Source: Strigamia acuminata (Eukaryota > Arthropoda > Chilopoda > Geophilomorpha > Linotaeniidae). From it: a stretch of DNA of 60,000 bases. Both the position numbers and the translations under genes were made by a program. Location of the stretch: the NCBI GenBank assembly GCA_949358305.1, contig OX442318.1, positions 13,190,517-13,250,516 on the forward strand, in the 5' to 3' direction. Of this stretch, positions 51,301-57,484 are shown one piece after another (positions within the stretch are counted from its first letter, which is position 1; each line of letters opens with the position of its first letter). The notes below the pieces were generated by a model, which did not search any database, had not been told where the DNA came from, and worked only from the letters and a program-made list of their open reading frames with translations.

Positions 51301-54300
51301 GGTTGCATGGCTGTACAGGTGAGTTCGGCAGAATAGTTATGTCCAACCGGCCACATTATTCATGGTGATCCCTCCCTGTGTGTGACGAGTCGGTTGCTGG
51401 TGTGGCACTGCCAACACATGGTTAGACGGGAAACTCAAACCCCTAGACAACGATTAAAGGCCAACAACCCAACAATCTGGAGTCCTTGTGTTATTTTACG
51501 TGAGTATGCATCCCACCCCATAATATCCCGTCCCCAGGCTACCGTGGCTAAGATCATACCATCACAAATAGTAAAAAAACGATTCTCTAACGTTACCATG
51601 ACACATTAATTTTTTTCGCAACTGCCTATTAAAATATATCGCTTATTTTGGGTCAATCTAGTTCACAAAATGGTGCAGATTAATTGATTTATCTGGAAAT
51701 TGAATACTTACTCTCTTCTGGCAATAGGTCCATGTTCCATTAAATATAACCATGACTGAAGAACTACAGCCGTGGGGTACTTGCACTAAATTTATAGGTG
51801 AGTTAAAAGAAAATCAATTCCTTCAGAAGGTAAAAAGTATTCCAATTATAGTTGGTGGAACTGTGAAGGGTTCTGAAATTTTTACAAGAATAGGATATGA
51901 CATAAGGGCAAATGAATTGAAACGAGGAACATCCTTCACACTGGTAAAGAAAACTTCGTGCAAAAATGTTAATGAATAGTAAGAGTCCTGATTAATTGTA
52001 CATTTTAGATATCAATGTCATTACCATTGGATTTTCAGTTGGGTTTTGTGCAGTCTGCAGCTACTTTTGCCAAACTAGGATTAAGTTTCAGACTGGTAAG
52101 ATTGCATTGTCTGGTAAGATTGCATTGTTCACCTGACGTAACAACCAGTGTGTACAATTTATCCAAATTTACTACTTTTCATATCATGCTGTCATTGTGA
52201 TTTAACCTGGCTCTGTTTACTAAAGAACATTAATTTTATTGAATTTTGTTTTAGCATCGATTTTTAAACACAAAAAATGACCCTTGTCTAGACCTTGAGG
52301 AGTACATGGAGTGTGGTAAAAAATGTGTGGAAACAATTTTAGACAAAAACCACTGCTGGTTTGAGCAAATCAATGTTTAACTGCAATACTCACGTTTTTA
52401 ATAATTTTATTTTCAATTAATAGGTTGCCTTATAGACCAAGATATTCCAAAGGATATATCCTTCCGCTTTGCAATAACTCTAAACAGACATTAGCAATGT
52501 ACAAGAAAAATAAAAACGATTTGGTTGGACCAAACCCCCGAGTGGACTGCGGGTGTACTAGGAGCTGTGAAACCAAAGAAGTTGATGTTCTATTTCGATT
52601 AGAACATAACAGCGATGGCACATCTTTAGGTTCTTGGCACTTACTCGACGATCATGTGGTCGTTATGAAAGAGCGTTTTATCTATGAATTGGGAAATCTC
52701 ATCTGTGATTTTGGTGGAAATCTTGGTCTTTGGTTGGGACTCTCTTCGCTCTCCTTACTAAACTTGATTTTGGTTGTTGGAAAACGTTGTGTTACAAAAC
52801 TCATTAGCCACAAAGATGTTGCAACAAGACAAATTGAAGCTTACGTTAAAGCCAACCAACCAACTCCGAACGGCCAAAAATCAAAAAAGCTATTTTCTGT
52901 CATTTATCTTTGCTTGTTTGGATTCAGTGTATTTATACTGCAACAAAAAATTCAATTGTATTTGGATAAACCCATCCAAAGAACAGTGGCTATAGAAGAT
53001 CCAGCTAATGTGACATATCCAAATATTATCATTTGTGCAGGACAACATAGGGGAAAAATAATAAAAGCTAAAGAAAAGTATTTAAAGCAACAAAAACTTG
53101 ACAACTCGAAATGCAATGTAGATTTATTGGATCTACTCGACTTTGATCACAATCGATTTTCAATACAAAACCTGTGGAATCTGACTTACATGCAACCATG
53201 CCCTCAGGGTATAATCAAATCATTCGTAAGTAAAATTTGGCGATGGTCACCATGGCAGGTTAATTTTTGGCACAACTCAAATTGCAAGGTGAACCCTGCA
53301 ATCATGACTATTCAGTTGGTACTGAATTTTTTATAACTGAATGGTCGTGATTGAAATGGTTGGAAGTTATAATTTGACCAATCAATTTGTGAAAGAAACA
53401 CGCATGTTTAGTAAATAAAAGTAACACACCGCTTTTACTACTGTCTGCTGCCCCGGCCCCCTGTTCACCACTAAAGATATGCCCAGTAAATACCATATGT
53501 CAGGGGTTCCCAAACTTTTTAGCATCGCGCCCCACTTTTTAAGCAAGGCGATCTTCTGCGCCTCACTTCATCTACCAGTGCATTAAATTTTTAAAAAATA
53601 TACTACTAAAAAAAAAAAGAAAAATTTTTATATAATTTTGCATAAAACTTTGTATAATTTTTTATATGATTTTATATAATTTTGCTTAAAAATTTAAAAA
53701 AGTTTGCAAAATAAGCTTGTTTTATTTAGGCATGTATAATGGGTGCGCCCCACCAATAATCAGCTCGCGCCTCACCAGTGAGGCCCGCCTCACCATTTGG
53801 GAAACCCTGCCATATGTTATTGTGAGCGTATTATAAGTGTCAAATATGACAGAAAGAATTTGGGGTCCAAACATAAATTTATACATAAATTCCATACAAA
53901 TAAAGATATTTTATTGCGTATTCCAAACATGAGGATTGCTGAAATCATTATTCTTTGTCATTTTCTGCTTTTTGGGAGCACATGAACTGTTTGCAACATT
54001 TCAAACTGAACTTATTATTATTATTATTATTATTTATTCTTTGAAGCCCGATGGAGTATAAAACGGGGAGGGAGTACAATGATTATTGGGTCGACAGAAT
54101 GTAATTTTTCAGGCGGCGATGAAAGTGTCTGCAGTGGAATTGGCATCTGGCGGCAGGGCAGTCGAAGACGAAAGCGCGGATCTCGAAAGGGAGGACGTTC
54201 CACATCGCTGTACAGTGGAAAGGAAAGGTGTTTGTTCTGTAATTGGAGACACGAGCGGTGACTTCAAACAGGTGGCGGCGAATGGTCCGGGTGGAAACGT

Positions 54301-55992
54301 CGGAATGGTAGAAGTCCGCAATCATGTGGGCGGGATGTCCGGGGTTACGAATGGCATCGGCCAAGGAGGATAGGTCATTTAAGCGCAGGAGATTGGACAG
54401 GGTGAGGATATTCAGGCGTTTACAGTAGGGGGTGAGGCGGGTTCCAGTGGGAATCTTATATGCAGTCTTTAGTAAACGGTAGTACGCGGTCTTGAGGGGA
54501 ATCTTGAAGCGACGGGAGGACGAGTTCCAGCTGAGGGAGGCATAGGAGAGGGTCGGGTGGATTTTCGACTTTATGTAGTTAGTGAGTTCCTGACGGGTTA
54601 GGATTTTCCGGAGATGTTTGATGATGTAGGAAGAACGGGTGAGGAAAACGGTAAGTTTTTGGATGTGAAGAGCGAAGGTAAGGTGGGAATCAAACACAAG
54701 GCCAAGAGCAGTGACGGAGTGGGGATGGGTAGGGGGCTCGGGCTTGGGGACGGCTGAAGGAGATAAGGCTGGTTTTGGATTGGTTGAGGGACATGTCATG
54801 GTTTGTGTACCATTTGGAGAGGAGGGACAAGTCTGCGGAGAAGAGGTCAGGAGGTGCGGGTTGGGCGGTGGATTGGCTGAAGAAATTGTCGTCAACATAG
54901 GAGCGGATGTTAGAAACAAGAGGGAGGTGGAGAACGGGACAGGACAGGGAGTCGTAGAACAAGGGACCGGCCACCGAGCCCTGAATGACACCACTTATAT
55001 CTTTTTAGAATCCATTTCCGGATAATCTTTTTTATGTGCGAACGTTTTCTAACTTCCCAAATCCACTTGGAACTTGCGTTAAACATTCCTTTGGTAATAA
55101 ATTCCTTTCTAATACACAGAGTAAAAAAGATAGATTTTGAATTAGGTTCAATAAAATATCAATTATATACCATGTTCCTTGACTGTATCATAGATATAGA
55201 CAATATGTGCAGACCGGATTATATACAAGTAAATATTGTAAAGGGTACTAATAGTGTAAATATCTAATCACAGAAATTTCAGGTTTATATAACTCCGATT
55301 GAAGATCCCAATTTTTCATTTGATTTCAATGTTGCTTGTTTACCAACACTGTCTACAACTATTCTGCTTAGAAGACTAAATGTATGCATTACATTTCTCC
55401 AATGGTACATATAGAATTCATTACACTTAAACCGTTTCAGAACCATCATCTAAACACTAAACGAAATCCATGCAATGCAAATTTAACTCAATATTACACA
55501 TGCAAACGCCAGTGCATCGACAATGAGATAAAAATCAAACAATTGTGCAGGTAATAGTAAAAGATGTTGGGCACGGTGAAACCATATTTTCTCTATTTAT
55601 TTTCTAGTATGCCCTTTGCTATTAAAAAAGACGTTGCCTTCTGCAACTCTTCAGCATCAGCCAAAGCAGTGCGGGCTTTATACTACGAAACATACGCAAA
55701 AATTGATGTTGAAAAACAATGCTTGTGCCCCCCACCTTGCAAACAACCATTCTACAAACTAAACGACTTTAATTATGCTTCTTTTATAGCAGGCACATCC
55801 ATCATAATAATTACTTTTATTACCAACAAAATAGAAACAATAACTGAAGAATTTAAATATTCTTTTGTTGCATTAGTTTCCGATGTGGGCAATATTTTTA
55901 GTTTGACCATTGGTCTTTCTGTGTTAACTGCAATACATTTCTTATACCATCCCGCACTTTTACTAGCAAAAAAAATAAATAACCGAAACTAA
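36329..55992 (+). CDS. Tandem (two-unit) DEG/ENaC channel protein, gene B, 11 coding exons
   Basis: Coding exons: 36332-36808, 51728-51797, 51852-51943, 52009-52095, 52255-52358, 52424-53225, 55009-55093, 55122-55228, 55283-55381, 55441-55550, 55608-55992; all junctions keep the frame and give 2418 nt, about 805 residues. Unit 1: helix 1 (residues 44-66), WGTCTKF near 175, TKNDPC near 250, CGCTRSC near 320, helix 2 with GLSS (362-396). After a 35-residue cytosolic linker, unit 2: helix 1 (431-452), PLGTCVKHSF near 565, TKRNPC near 645, CLCPPPC near 710, helix 2 with GLS (about 760-790). DEG/ENaC subunits form trimeric, usually sodium-selective channels; here one chain carries two subunits. 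Each ectodomain (about 280 residues) is shorter than usual and no N-terminal HG motif is seen. Exon 3 borders are the least certain. Confidence 0.82.
36332..36808 (+). CDS. Exon 1 of DEG/ENaC gene B (N-terminus and first membrane helix)
   Basis: Begins MNFHRQSRKRLRQVARDIL after the acceptor TTTAAATAG. Basic and charged cytosolic N-terminus, then helix ALAFRIFWAFLVVLCILIY (about residues 44-62), then the ectodomain start (YMQSPKAVDVYEEKMEEFQF) and a LWNLNYSFKAIHNLF segment, ending ERRQRK with donor AAA|GTAAGT. The near-identical exon at 58333-58809 shows recent gene duplication. Homology to the C copy continues about 60 bp into the intron and then breaks near 36872. Confidence 0.85.
37117..38133 (-). 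repeat. 3' LTR of the 13.5 kb gypsy element
   Basis: 1017 bp, same length as the 5' LTR, with TG...CA ends. The small open frames inside are repeated identically in both LTRs and are not likely genes. Confidence 0.95.
38134..38144 (-). other. Polypurine tract of the gypsy element
   Basis: Read on the minus strand, GGAGGGGGAAG directly abuts the 3' LTR. This is the primer site for plus-strand synthesis in LTR elements. ORF3 ends about 25 bp before it. Confidence 0.85.
38170..40959 (-). CDS. Gypsy element ORF3, 929 residues, unknown function, in the env position
   Basis: Open frame between Pol and the 3' LTR, where errantiviruses carry env. It has no signal peptide, membrane helix, furin site or cysteine pattern, so it does not look like an envelope. 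Visible parts: a helical N-terminal block (FRGALPDFYRRCFGEDADPW; WLHFERLRLG-like), a basic nuclear-localisation-type cluster near 205 (PRKRKRSKG), a charged region, a proline-rich linker near 430-490 (PPPPTQPTPPLPTPTLP), a second folded-looking block (about 520-690) and a C-terminal block (YYGRIIDEFPHLSMTTATRR). The second ATG (40935-40933) directly follows TTTCTCCATCCTTCCAG, a good splice acceptor, which suggests expression from a spliced RNA and MALRKTWG as the true start. Function unknown. Confidence 0.75.
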   Translation of the reverse strand: MFISPSFQMALRKTWGPLDPACITRGGIFRGALPDFYRRCFGEDADPWRLRILHSRCIARRWVRDCTLLDTFPEGMREGIATELARDDDPKSPIFHPGLSSQYTGNPAEEHVLHAWRAAETEEAREAIYQHYRQQLVDTATAVAERILQNEGMTADDIHLWFERLRLGESTPQWRPRMGILTSQAEMWQLHYLGILGPKSSYPRKRKRSKGAGDSQSRSPATTKKQRVAQNTTEGNEAGPSTSTVRDPSQYSRPRIFINRQIKDGKECKEVWMSGDEERVSRPSTSRRPLTHREQRKKDRKERYFARCEARGRPIPEPAYASKRAGRRGGSQSGERNVPAADTRDLREILTQMKRTKLTRFDPAMKHARKMGVVTDGKVTPHEVARWLADYINSRPRPDGMPTAIVQPSGSGQHLPALQVAMTGVQTTETPPPPTQPTPPLPTPTLPTKTQPPPNLPPPSLLNSSDPPDLPTDRSVPLPVGQSIAQECRANLTGIYRPSQPRSGSSALFFERRDEEARLAREAANPTISELSAFRFVMEDPRVSAPALRGVDQAQRYFIEWATAMMSKLSCAFTADSERSNPVNRRSLQLSLTKVMMQLLTPALFGEGRQAMAAWSVVDREGVQVPRALLAEWSSILPDPVLTRYELTRDVVNPEFEGYKLRSTAFRYTSATWTAAPTQQLRALTIQTEESAEDVEMVISPTSGVPIPPPMPAEISPQGPALFEVAGKPKRLLCRTPPVRSVEQTKPTPPGTSPARAATTTQAVIPAATQKPKPAPPPPDYYGRIIDEFPHLSMTTATRRFILAQRDKGKSVFIWLHNQIRKTKDLIFHQRLLRAHRAPVTPAEANAIRHTNTGFSAYIPSVWLHERTRAPHEPVDGHALCFITEHEDPRDRSSALVGDLPAPPGTQPPVPGVSYAQVTDSVSGPPGKR
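42094..42207. repeat. Three successive ACCCGT/ACGGGT hairpins in the Pol-ORF3 spacer
   Basis: Hairpins at about 42094-42119, 42136-42159 and 42181-42207 share the form CCCGTGC ... GCTACGGG or GCCGATAATTTTGCTACGGG with 10-15 nt loops and regular 43-45 bp spacing. They lie 130-250 bp after the Pol stop in transcription sense. The rest of the spacer (40960-42349) shows no gene. Confidence 0.6.
42350..46420 (-). CDS. Gypsy Pol polyprotein (protease, RT, RNase H, integrase)
   Basis: 1356 codons from the ATG; the frame is also open upstream back into Gag. Aspartic protease with DSGADRS near 99. RT with LCIDYRPLNAV, VMPFGLVNAPSTFQ and the catalytic YLDD near 444. RNase H with FILHTDAS near 592 and HTDHQAL. 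Integrase HHCC finger at about 893-935 (HGHPLASHAG ... CQRCQACK). DDE core with D near 964 (SVDVMGP), D near 1023 (SDNGPQF) and E near 1056 (NPVERLN). GPY/F-type module near 1200 (DGPYVI ... NAYKL). All catalytic residues are present. It is in the -1 frame relative to Gag, which fits programmed frameshifting. The C-terminal tail is acidic, then basic (RPKRDNPF). Confidence 0.96.
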   Translation of the reverse strand: MKKKGFNKGFDKPPPVKEMGSDIANAQIQDRANNALQVITANAEAEAEEPNLLLEELPQVVEDTEEFRVFMCNVAVEYTNRLCMLPMTIEREKIMGLLDSGADRSFVSEDIVASLGLTDKIKGVNKNIRLKTANGMARPKGVILLTMEWLGGVEQHPFLVLPTCDRIFLLGLDLMASMEIQPNPITKSWNYIRNDKERPAIVVPPALVKEAADKTQWEKGLKKFVQDYDFKAFVTELQRDNVVETLVADAALELNEAAALRRVLLKYEGILSKKPGRTNRAIHEIKLTDNKPIRVAYKGMNPQKREIVQKMCQEMLDSGIVSEAQGEYATRVVLVMRPGSDPRLCIDYRPLNAVTEIDPIQMPSIESILRELSPFSWVTTMDLSKGYWQVEMRPEDKLKTAFYSPIGRLMFNVMPFGLVNAPSTFQRLIESVLGDILHQFVWAYLDDIVIASKTFEEHIEHIDQVLTRLAKAGLHVHPGKSKFCRKELAFLGYRIGVNGLAIGPEKIDAINRFPPPEDVKGVQRFMGMINFFGRLLPGLAEVAAPVTDLLKNENEFVWSNECNIAFNAIKRMLTEVGVMPLPDLNRPFILHTDASRVGLGAALLQTHVRDGVEQDLPCMFISRKLQGAEKNYNATELECLAVVWAIRKFRDYLEYTKFVVHTDHQALQWLMKLKEPAGRLARWQLELMACDLTIQYKPGKYNVVADALSRAPVSDPIDADDDGEDDSRIIYCPTSCHRWDLRKMNEIPTASPADVKFCGFWTRLYQPAADNYPNARKEFKLERRINDPLLSAFHAHVGEQMQSSPPTREEIIVQQKLDKKCQDRARFVLTGKYPPNLTRRQKRRYAHESIDYLLDDGLLVKHHPNHQDDLSESDTAVKVVIPASLIGRVLWLLHGHPLASHAGVSRTLYRATQLFHWTGMKKDIALFVHQCQRCQACKPRSKSPFETIFLGPYAPFDCLSVDVMGPKPVTGNKNAYIIVIMDVATRWPELYAVARPSAEKIVECIYDVALRYGFPRKIISDNGPQFISKIWGKFCEKFGIVASHTSTYNPRTNPVERLNRDIKYALSIFTDIHNRWDEYLREIAFSIRTTVSRTRDFSPAYLNFARELRVPWDPRVAESVNVVDPEKPHEYVYKLEQTISNTYKHMMAHIFNMRDRILQDKSGGKFVNFEINDLVWKDAHTLSNAARGITASLADKRDGPYVIIGKHGGNAYKLRKLEDNTEHKSIQVRELTPYIPEFPQEMWAKGQVKSKTDGQIVDMFAGESEKAPPSDNEEYFDAPSPPVNEIVESVPDPILVGGETGETPETNTKNTDKKENNNEEVQTQKTTKNIVPASIRNLRPKRDNPFIKGGKVVGKK
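46444..49554 (-). CDS. Gypsy Gag protein, 1036 residues, with SR-like domain and zinc knuckle
   Basis: Large Gag for a gypsy element (many are 300-500 residues). The N-terminal half is disordered, with many S, R, P and charged residues. At about 465-560 lies an SR/RE-rich stretch (RRERERDERRERERD; SRRNPPRRSPSPDPSS; RKRSNSPRDREKRRR) like splicing-factor SR domains. The capsid-like retrotransposon Gag domain is at about 635-710 (NRFDGSWKAGDRFLDEV ... REWYQGLKG ... FLMRFDLRYGE). A single CCHC knuckle is near 983-997 (CFKCNQPGHYSNEC). MADNTRVTDS, ten codons in, is an alternative start. It ends AKNESKNESAQAAKK, overlapping the frameshift signal. Confidence 0.92.
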   Translation of the reverse strand: MITSYPKQEMADNTRVTDSDSDANKRAGSRKGADYHLRSGGPLPKASAHEARQKRRKPKPDRRSASEASHPSRTETRQRLDETERGEEQSHSKLPRSNRDGETSGNEVLSRNQSPRLTHDTEVGSPKAASPIQKTASNTTANSALNTPITQSRPASVRSEGHKSNSSSVKRVSSQPYSVSGTLIDAMQLAQAEGVRYTLPTGKITVYETLQIVRAALKAHSVSPQITIVEGAHAQQLVDSAQFEADAENEARQAIRERRRKLAEREAQALEYGRTQPNPTTPEEVEIVDRALRAHRYAFHSQQEAERAFMARLRRDDPKSVRKPEVSSSELSDESLEGDPKRTPKAKPKPQPERATPATPRKRDASAREQQTRPRMQALDSATNNAITRLINANNARRNEEQALTSQQQDNPQGTEWQQPVPILKDDESSRRQSHDRTSSREEGKRDERPKYYHYGNSDSSSDGLESNAPSHHDSERGSGERRRERERDERRERERDDRRRGRKESNSSRRNPPRRSPSPDPSSDPSSNDDRRKEKSSNRRKRSNSPRDREKRRRSENSDHRREEFQDLPRQSAFTDSTGRQYTMGELGRALLGSLKAEGIDLSKRNDRNRSTGDRVKKKYAVSRRDTMSVTGNIRWQFYIQNRFDGSWKAGDRFLDEVIRIKTATKATVGDMLTHGIVELMTGSAREWYQGLKGVNWDDFLMRFDLRYGETPEEVSRKMRGLRQMPGETIMDYDIRARLLFEKAPMEFHATGFNLFFLGGLSEYSQRVLLEERAPTGGSYEEMSAFLFENTIDIEKRYYSALPEAEKAATAKRLKLSAERYGATDKIMRPTEYLSGIMELAEASVGLQIKNKLTSPLPSNPLAAPKKAPTASAMQATLEEVKEGEEAEQNVGKSDEKEEKDDYSTDEEIRSYRDTLSTGCDEEGPLVHLIHRDRAVEEFRARLKPNAGRIPKYFRKNYTPPSKADPEKKKSTEAPRDKSNIRCFKCNQPGHYSNECPRTAKEDAKFDAIMKQMAEIKLAMAKNESKNESAQAAKK
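46471..46489 (-). promoter_or_regulatory. Two -1 ribosomal frameshift heptamers at the Gag/Pol junction
   Basis: On the minus strand the Gag frame reads GC[A AAA AAC] GAG TC[A AAA AAC] GAG. These are two A_AAA_AAC heptamers (46489-46483 and 46477-46471), both in the phase needed for slippage. The Pol frame is exactly -1 relative to Gag and is open from the first heptamer through the Pol ATG. The Gag stop is 22 codons or fewer downstream. Confidence 0.8.
49580..49597 (-). other. Primer binding site, proline-tRNA-like
   Basis: Two bases after the 5' LTR the minus strand reads TGGGGGCCTGTCCGGGAT. As I recall animal tRNA-Pro 3' ends, this is complementary except for two adjacent positions. The run begins with TGG, as required for pairing with the CCA end. 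Confidence 0.7.
49600..50616 (-). repeat. 5' LTR of the 13.5 kb gypsy element
   Basis: 1017 bp; offset of exactly 12,483 bp from the 3' LTR throughout the stretches checked. It should hold the promoter and polyadenylation signals. Confidence 0.95.
50621..51727. other. Rest of intron 1 of DEG/ENaC gene B
   Basis: No gene seen. The first 180 bp (with AGAGCAGTCGTGCTCTG and repeated GGAATTAACCAGAC) and the matching stretch left of the gypsy element (36872-37116, with GTCACCCAAGGGTGAC) do not align with gene copy C, so an older unidentified insertion probably hosted the gypsy element. The acceptor for exon 2 is CTGGCAATAG at 51727. Confidence 0.45.
52424..53225 (+). CDS. Fusion exon 6 of DEG/ENaC gene B (end of unit 1 plus start of unit 2)
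   Basis: One 802-nt exon without stop encodes, in order: the end of the cysteine-rich region (CGCTRSC), the pre-helix segment VVVMKERFIYELG, helix 2 of unit 1 (DFGGNLGLWLGLSSLSLL, with the GxS selectivity-filter pattern), a short basic linker (VKANQPTPNGQKSKK), helix 1 of unit 2 (LFSVIYLCLFGFSVFILQQ) and the start of the second ectodomain (YLDKPIQRTVAIED ... LWNLTY). The acceptor is TTAATAG, the donor TTC|GTAAGT. A comparable exon is at 20849-21499. This is the direct evidence that the two channel units sit in one chain. Confidence 0.88.
53501..53809. mobile_element. hAT-type MITE, 309 bp, 8-bp target duplication
   Basis: Ends CAGGGGTTCCCAAAC and (complement) CAGGGTTTCCCAAA, the usual hAT termini. 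CCATATGT is duplicated exactly at 53493-53500 and 53810-53817. It lies in intron 6 of DEG/ENaC gene B. No transposase. Confidence 0.92.
54012..54995 (-). mobile_element. Non-LTR retrotransposon fragment, second copy
   Basis: Same family as 22690-23850. Read on the minus strand it starts within the RT (near the GVIQGSVAGPLF region), has SYVDDN in one frame and the C-terminal region in another (frameshift near 54710), ends NYILSTQ at 54083, and has an (AAT)n tail at 54012-54040. The 5' truncation point is about 15 bp from the splice acceptor of exon 7 of the channel gene. Confidence 0.88.
55608..55992 (+). CDS. Last exon of DEG/ENaC gene B
   Basis: After the acceptor TATTTTCTAG the exon reads SMPFAIKKDVAFCNSS, then CLCPPPCKQPFY (family cysteine motif), a pre-helix segment and the final helix VSDVGNIFSLTIGLSVLTAI with the GLS filter motif. 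It ends ...AKKINNRN with a short cytosolic tail. The stop is followed by a 3' UTR; an AATAAAA is seen near 56253. Confidence 0.85.
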
Positions 55993-56473
55993 CTTATATT
56001 AAGTATTTAAAGTTGCTCAAATCAATCTACTCATATCTTGCCTATGTTATTGTAACAGTGCAATATTACTTAAAATGAAATGCCTTCAACTCAGTTTAAA
56101 TTCTCTTTTTGAAACATTTCCTCACATGAAAAATGTTGTATGAATGTACAGTATCAAATATGTTGTAGTGTTCTCACTTTTGCAAGATTCAATTTGTAAA
56201 TAACAATATCGTGATCGGCTGCTTATCTCTAACGTAAGTCTTACGTTCAAACAATAAAATAACACTTCAGTTTCTTAAAACGTTATAGTCTAATTTATTC
56301 ATACTAATAATAACAAAATTAATAATCATAACTTGTGACAATTTACTAAGAATAATTTAACAATACAATGAAATGATTATGTGAATAAAATTGGTAATTT
56401 CTCGGCTCGAGAAATTGTACAATGCAGTTTTGCATTTAGAAAATGCATTTTGCATTTTGTGTGTTTAAAAATA

Positions 56474-56775
56474 GGCAGTGGCTACGTTGAGTACGTTCAT
56501 GTCCGACGTGAACGTATTATTTTCATGACGCGCTGTGATTGGCTGAGACCCATTGATGTCGATTCGTTTCCTCGCCGTAAGTTTTCGCCGATGTTCTCGA
56601 GGTTTTAGCTTCTCTTTTTGACCCCCCCCCCCCCCCCCCAGCCCAGACCTAACCTTATTTTAGCAAATTCGACGAAATGAGGATTTTCATCAACGTATTT
56701 CAATGCATCTCTCAACCAATCACAGCGGGTCATGAAAATAATACGTTCACGTCGGACATGTACGTAGCCACTCCG
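56474..56775. mobile_element. Mutator-like MITE, 302 bp, 9-bp target duplication
   Basis: Inverted arms of about 70 bp (AGTGGCTACGT ... ACATGTCCGACGTGAACGT or the left version; TATTATTTTCATGACGCGCTGT) flank a C-rich centre with a long C run (about 56622-56639). TTAAAAATA stands on both sides (56465-56473, 56776-56784). The 9-bp duplication points to the Mutator superfamily. Confidence 0.82.
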
Positions 56776-56959
56776 TTAAAAATAAATATATTTTTGGATT
56801 AAAAATTGCAGTTTGTCTCAAAAACGCATTTTGACACTTAATTTCAATTTTTAGTCTCCAAAAGTTTTGCATCTACGATGTTGAAAAATCTGTATAACTT
56901 GTCAAAAAAGATATCTTTGGTACCAAAAGTTAATTTTGACAAACTAAAAAAGTCAATTT

Positions 56960-57095
56960 TTACGCCTGACACCAGACACCAGACACCTGACAGTTAGTCT
57001 GAAATAGTCAAAGGCCCGACACCAGACGCCTGACACCTGACGCCTGACCACTGACACCTGACTACTGACGCCTGACACCTGACGTTTAGTCCATC
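56960..57095. repeat. TGACACC-rich minisatellite
   Basis: Short units of 7-10 bp (GACACCTGAC, GACGCCTGAC, GACACCAGAC) repeat about a dozen times with a non-repeat gap in the middle. No coding potential. Confidence 0.75.
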
Positions 57096-57294
57096 CCATA
57101 TTACATGACTTATGGTGACACTTGTGCCCCAGATCTAGCCCAGAGAGATGTGTAACCTGGACGATCCAGCTTAGCACTTGATCACTAATTGACGATTTCA
57201 AAAGCTGAATGCATCAATGATGTCCTGCAGGAGAGCCGAATCCCAAAAGCACCCCTAAAAGCGATTCCCACTAAAGTGATATATCGCTCATGTG

Positions 57295-57358
57295 TTGAGC
57301 TTAAAAGAAAATACGTTGTGATTTGTGCGCATTTGAACCCCAGAAATCATAAAATCGT
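57295..57358 (+). promoter_or_regulatory. Probable non-coding first exon of DEG/ENaC gene C
   Basis: Conserved counterpart of 35625-35689: GAAAATACGTTGTG ... GCGCATTTGAACCCCAGAAA followed by a GTAAGTCCG donor. It lies about 970 bp upstream of coding exon 1 of copy C. Confidence 0.5.
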
Positions 57359-57484
57359 AAGTCCGAAATTTATAATATTATTTGAGATTTGTTAAATACC
57401 AATTTAATTTACCGGTAGTTATGGTTTAATTCCCAATTCTAATAACAAACTTTTTGTAACTTTCATTTGAGCCATTTTAGATAT

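Noticed and set aside
53226-53336. Continuation of exon 6 frame to the stop at 53336, which would give a separate truncated protein
   Set aside because: TTC|GTAAGT is a good donor and exon 7 continues the family landmarks in phase; the read-through tail has no similarity. Intron retention cannot be excluded.
56622-56639. Long C run as a functional site
   Set aside because: Simple homopolymer in the centre of a MITE; length may be a sequencing artefact.
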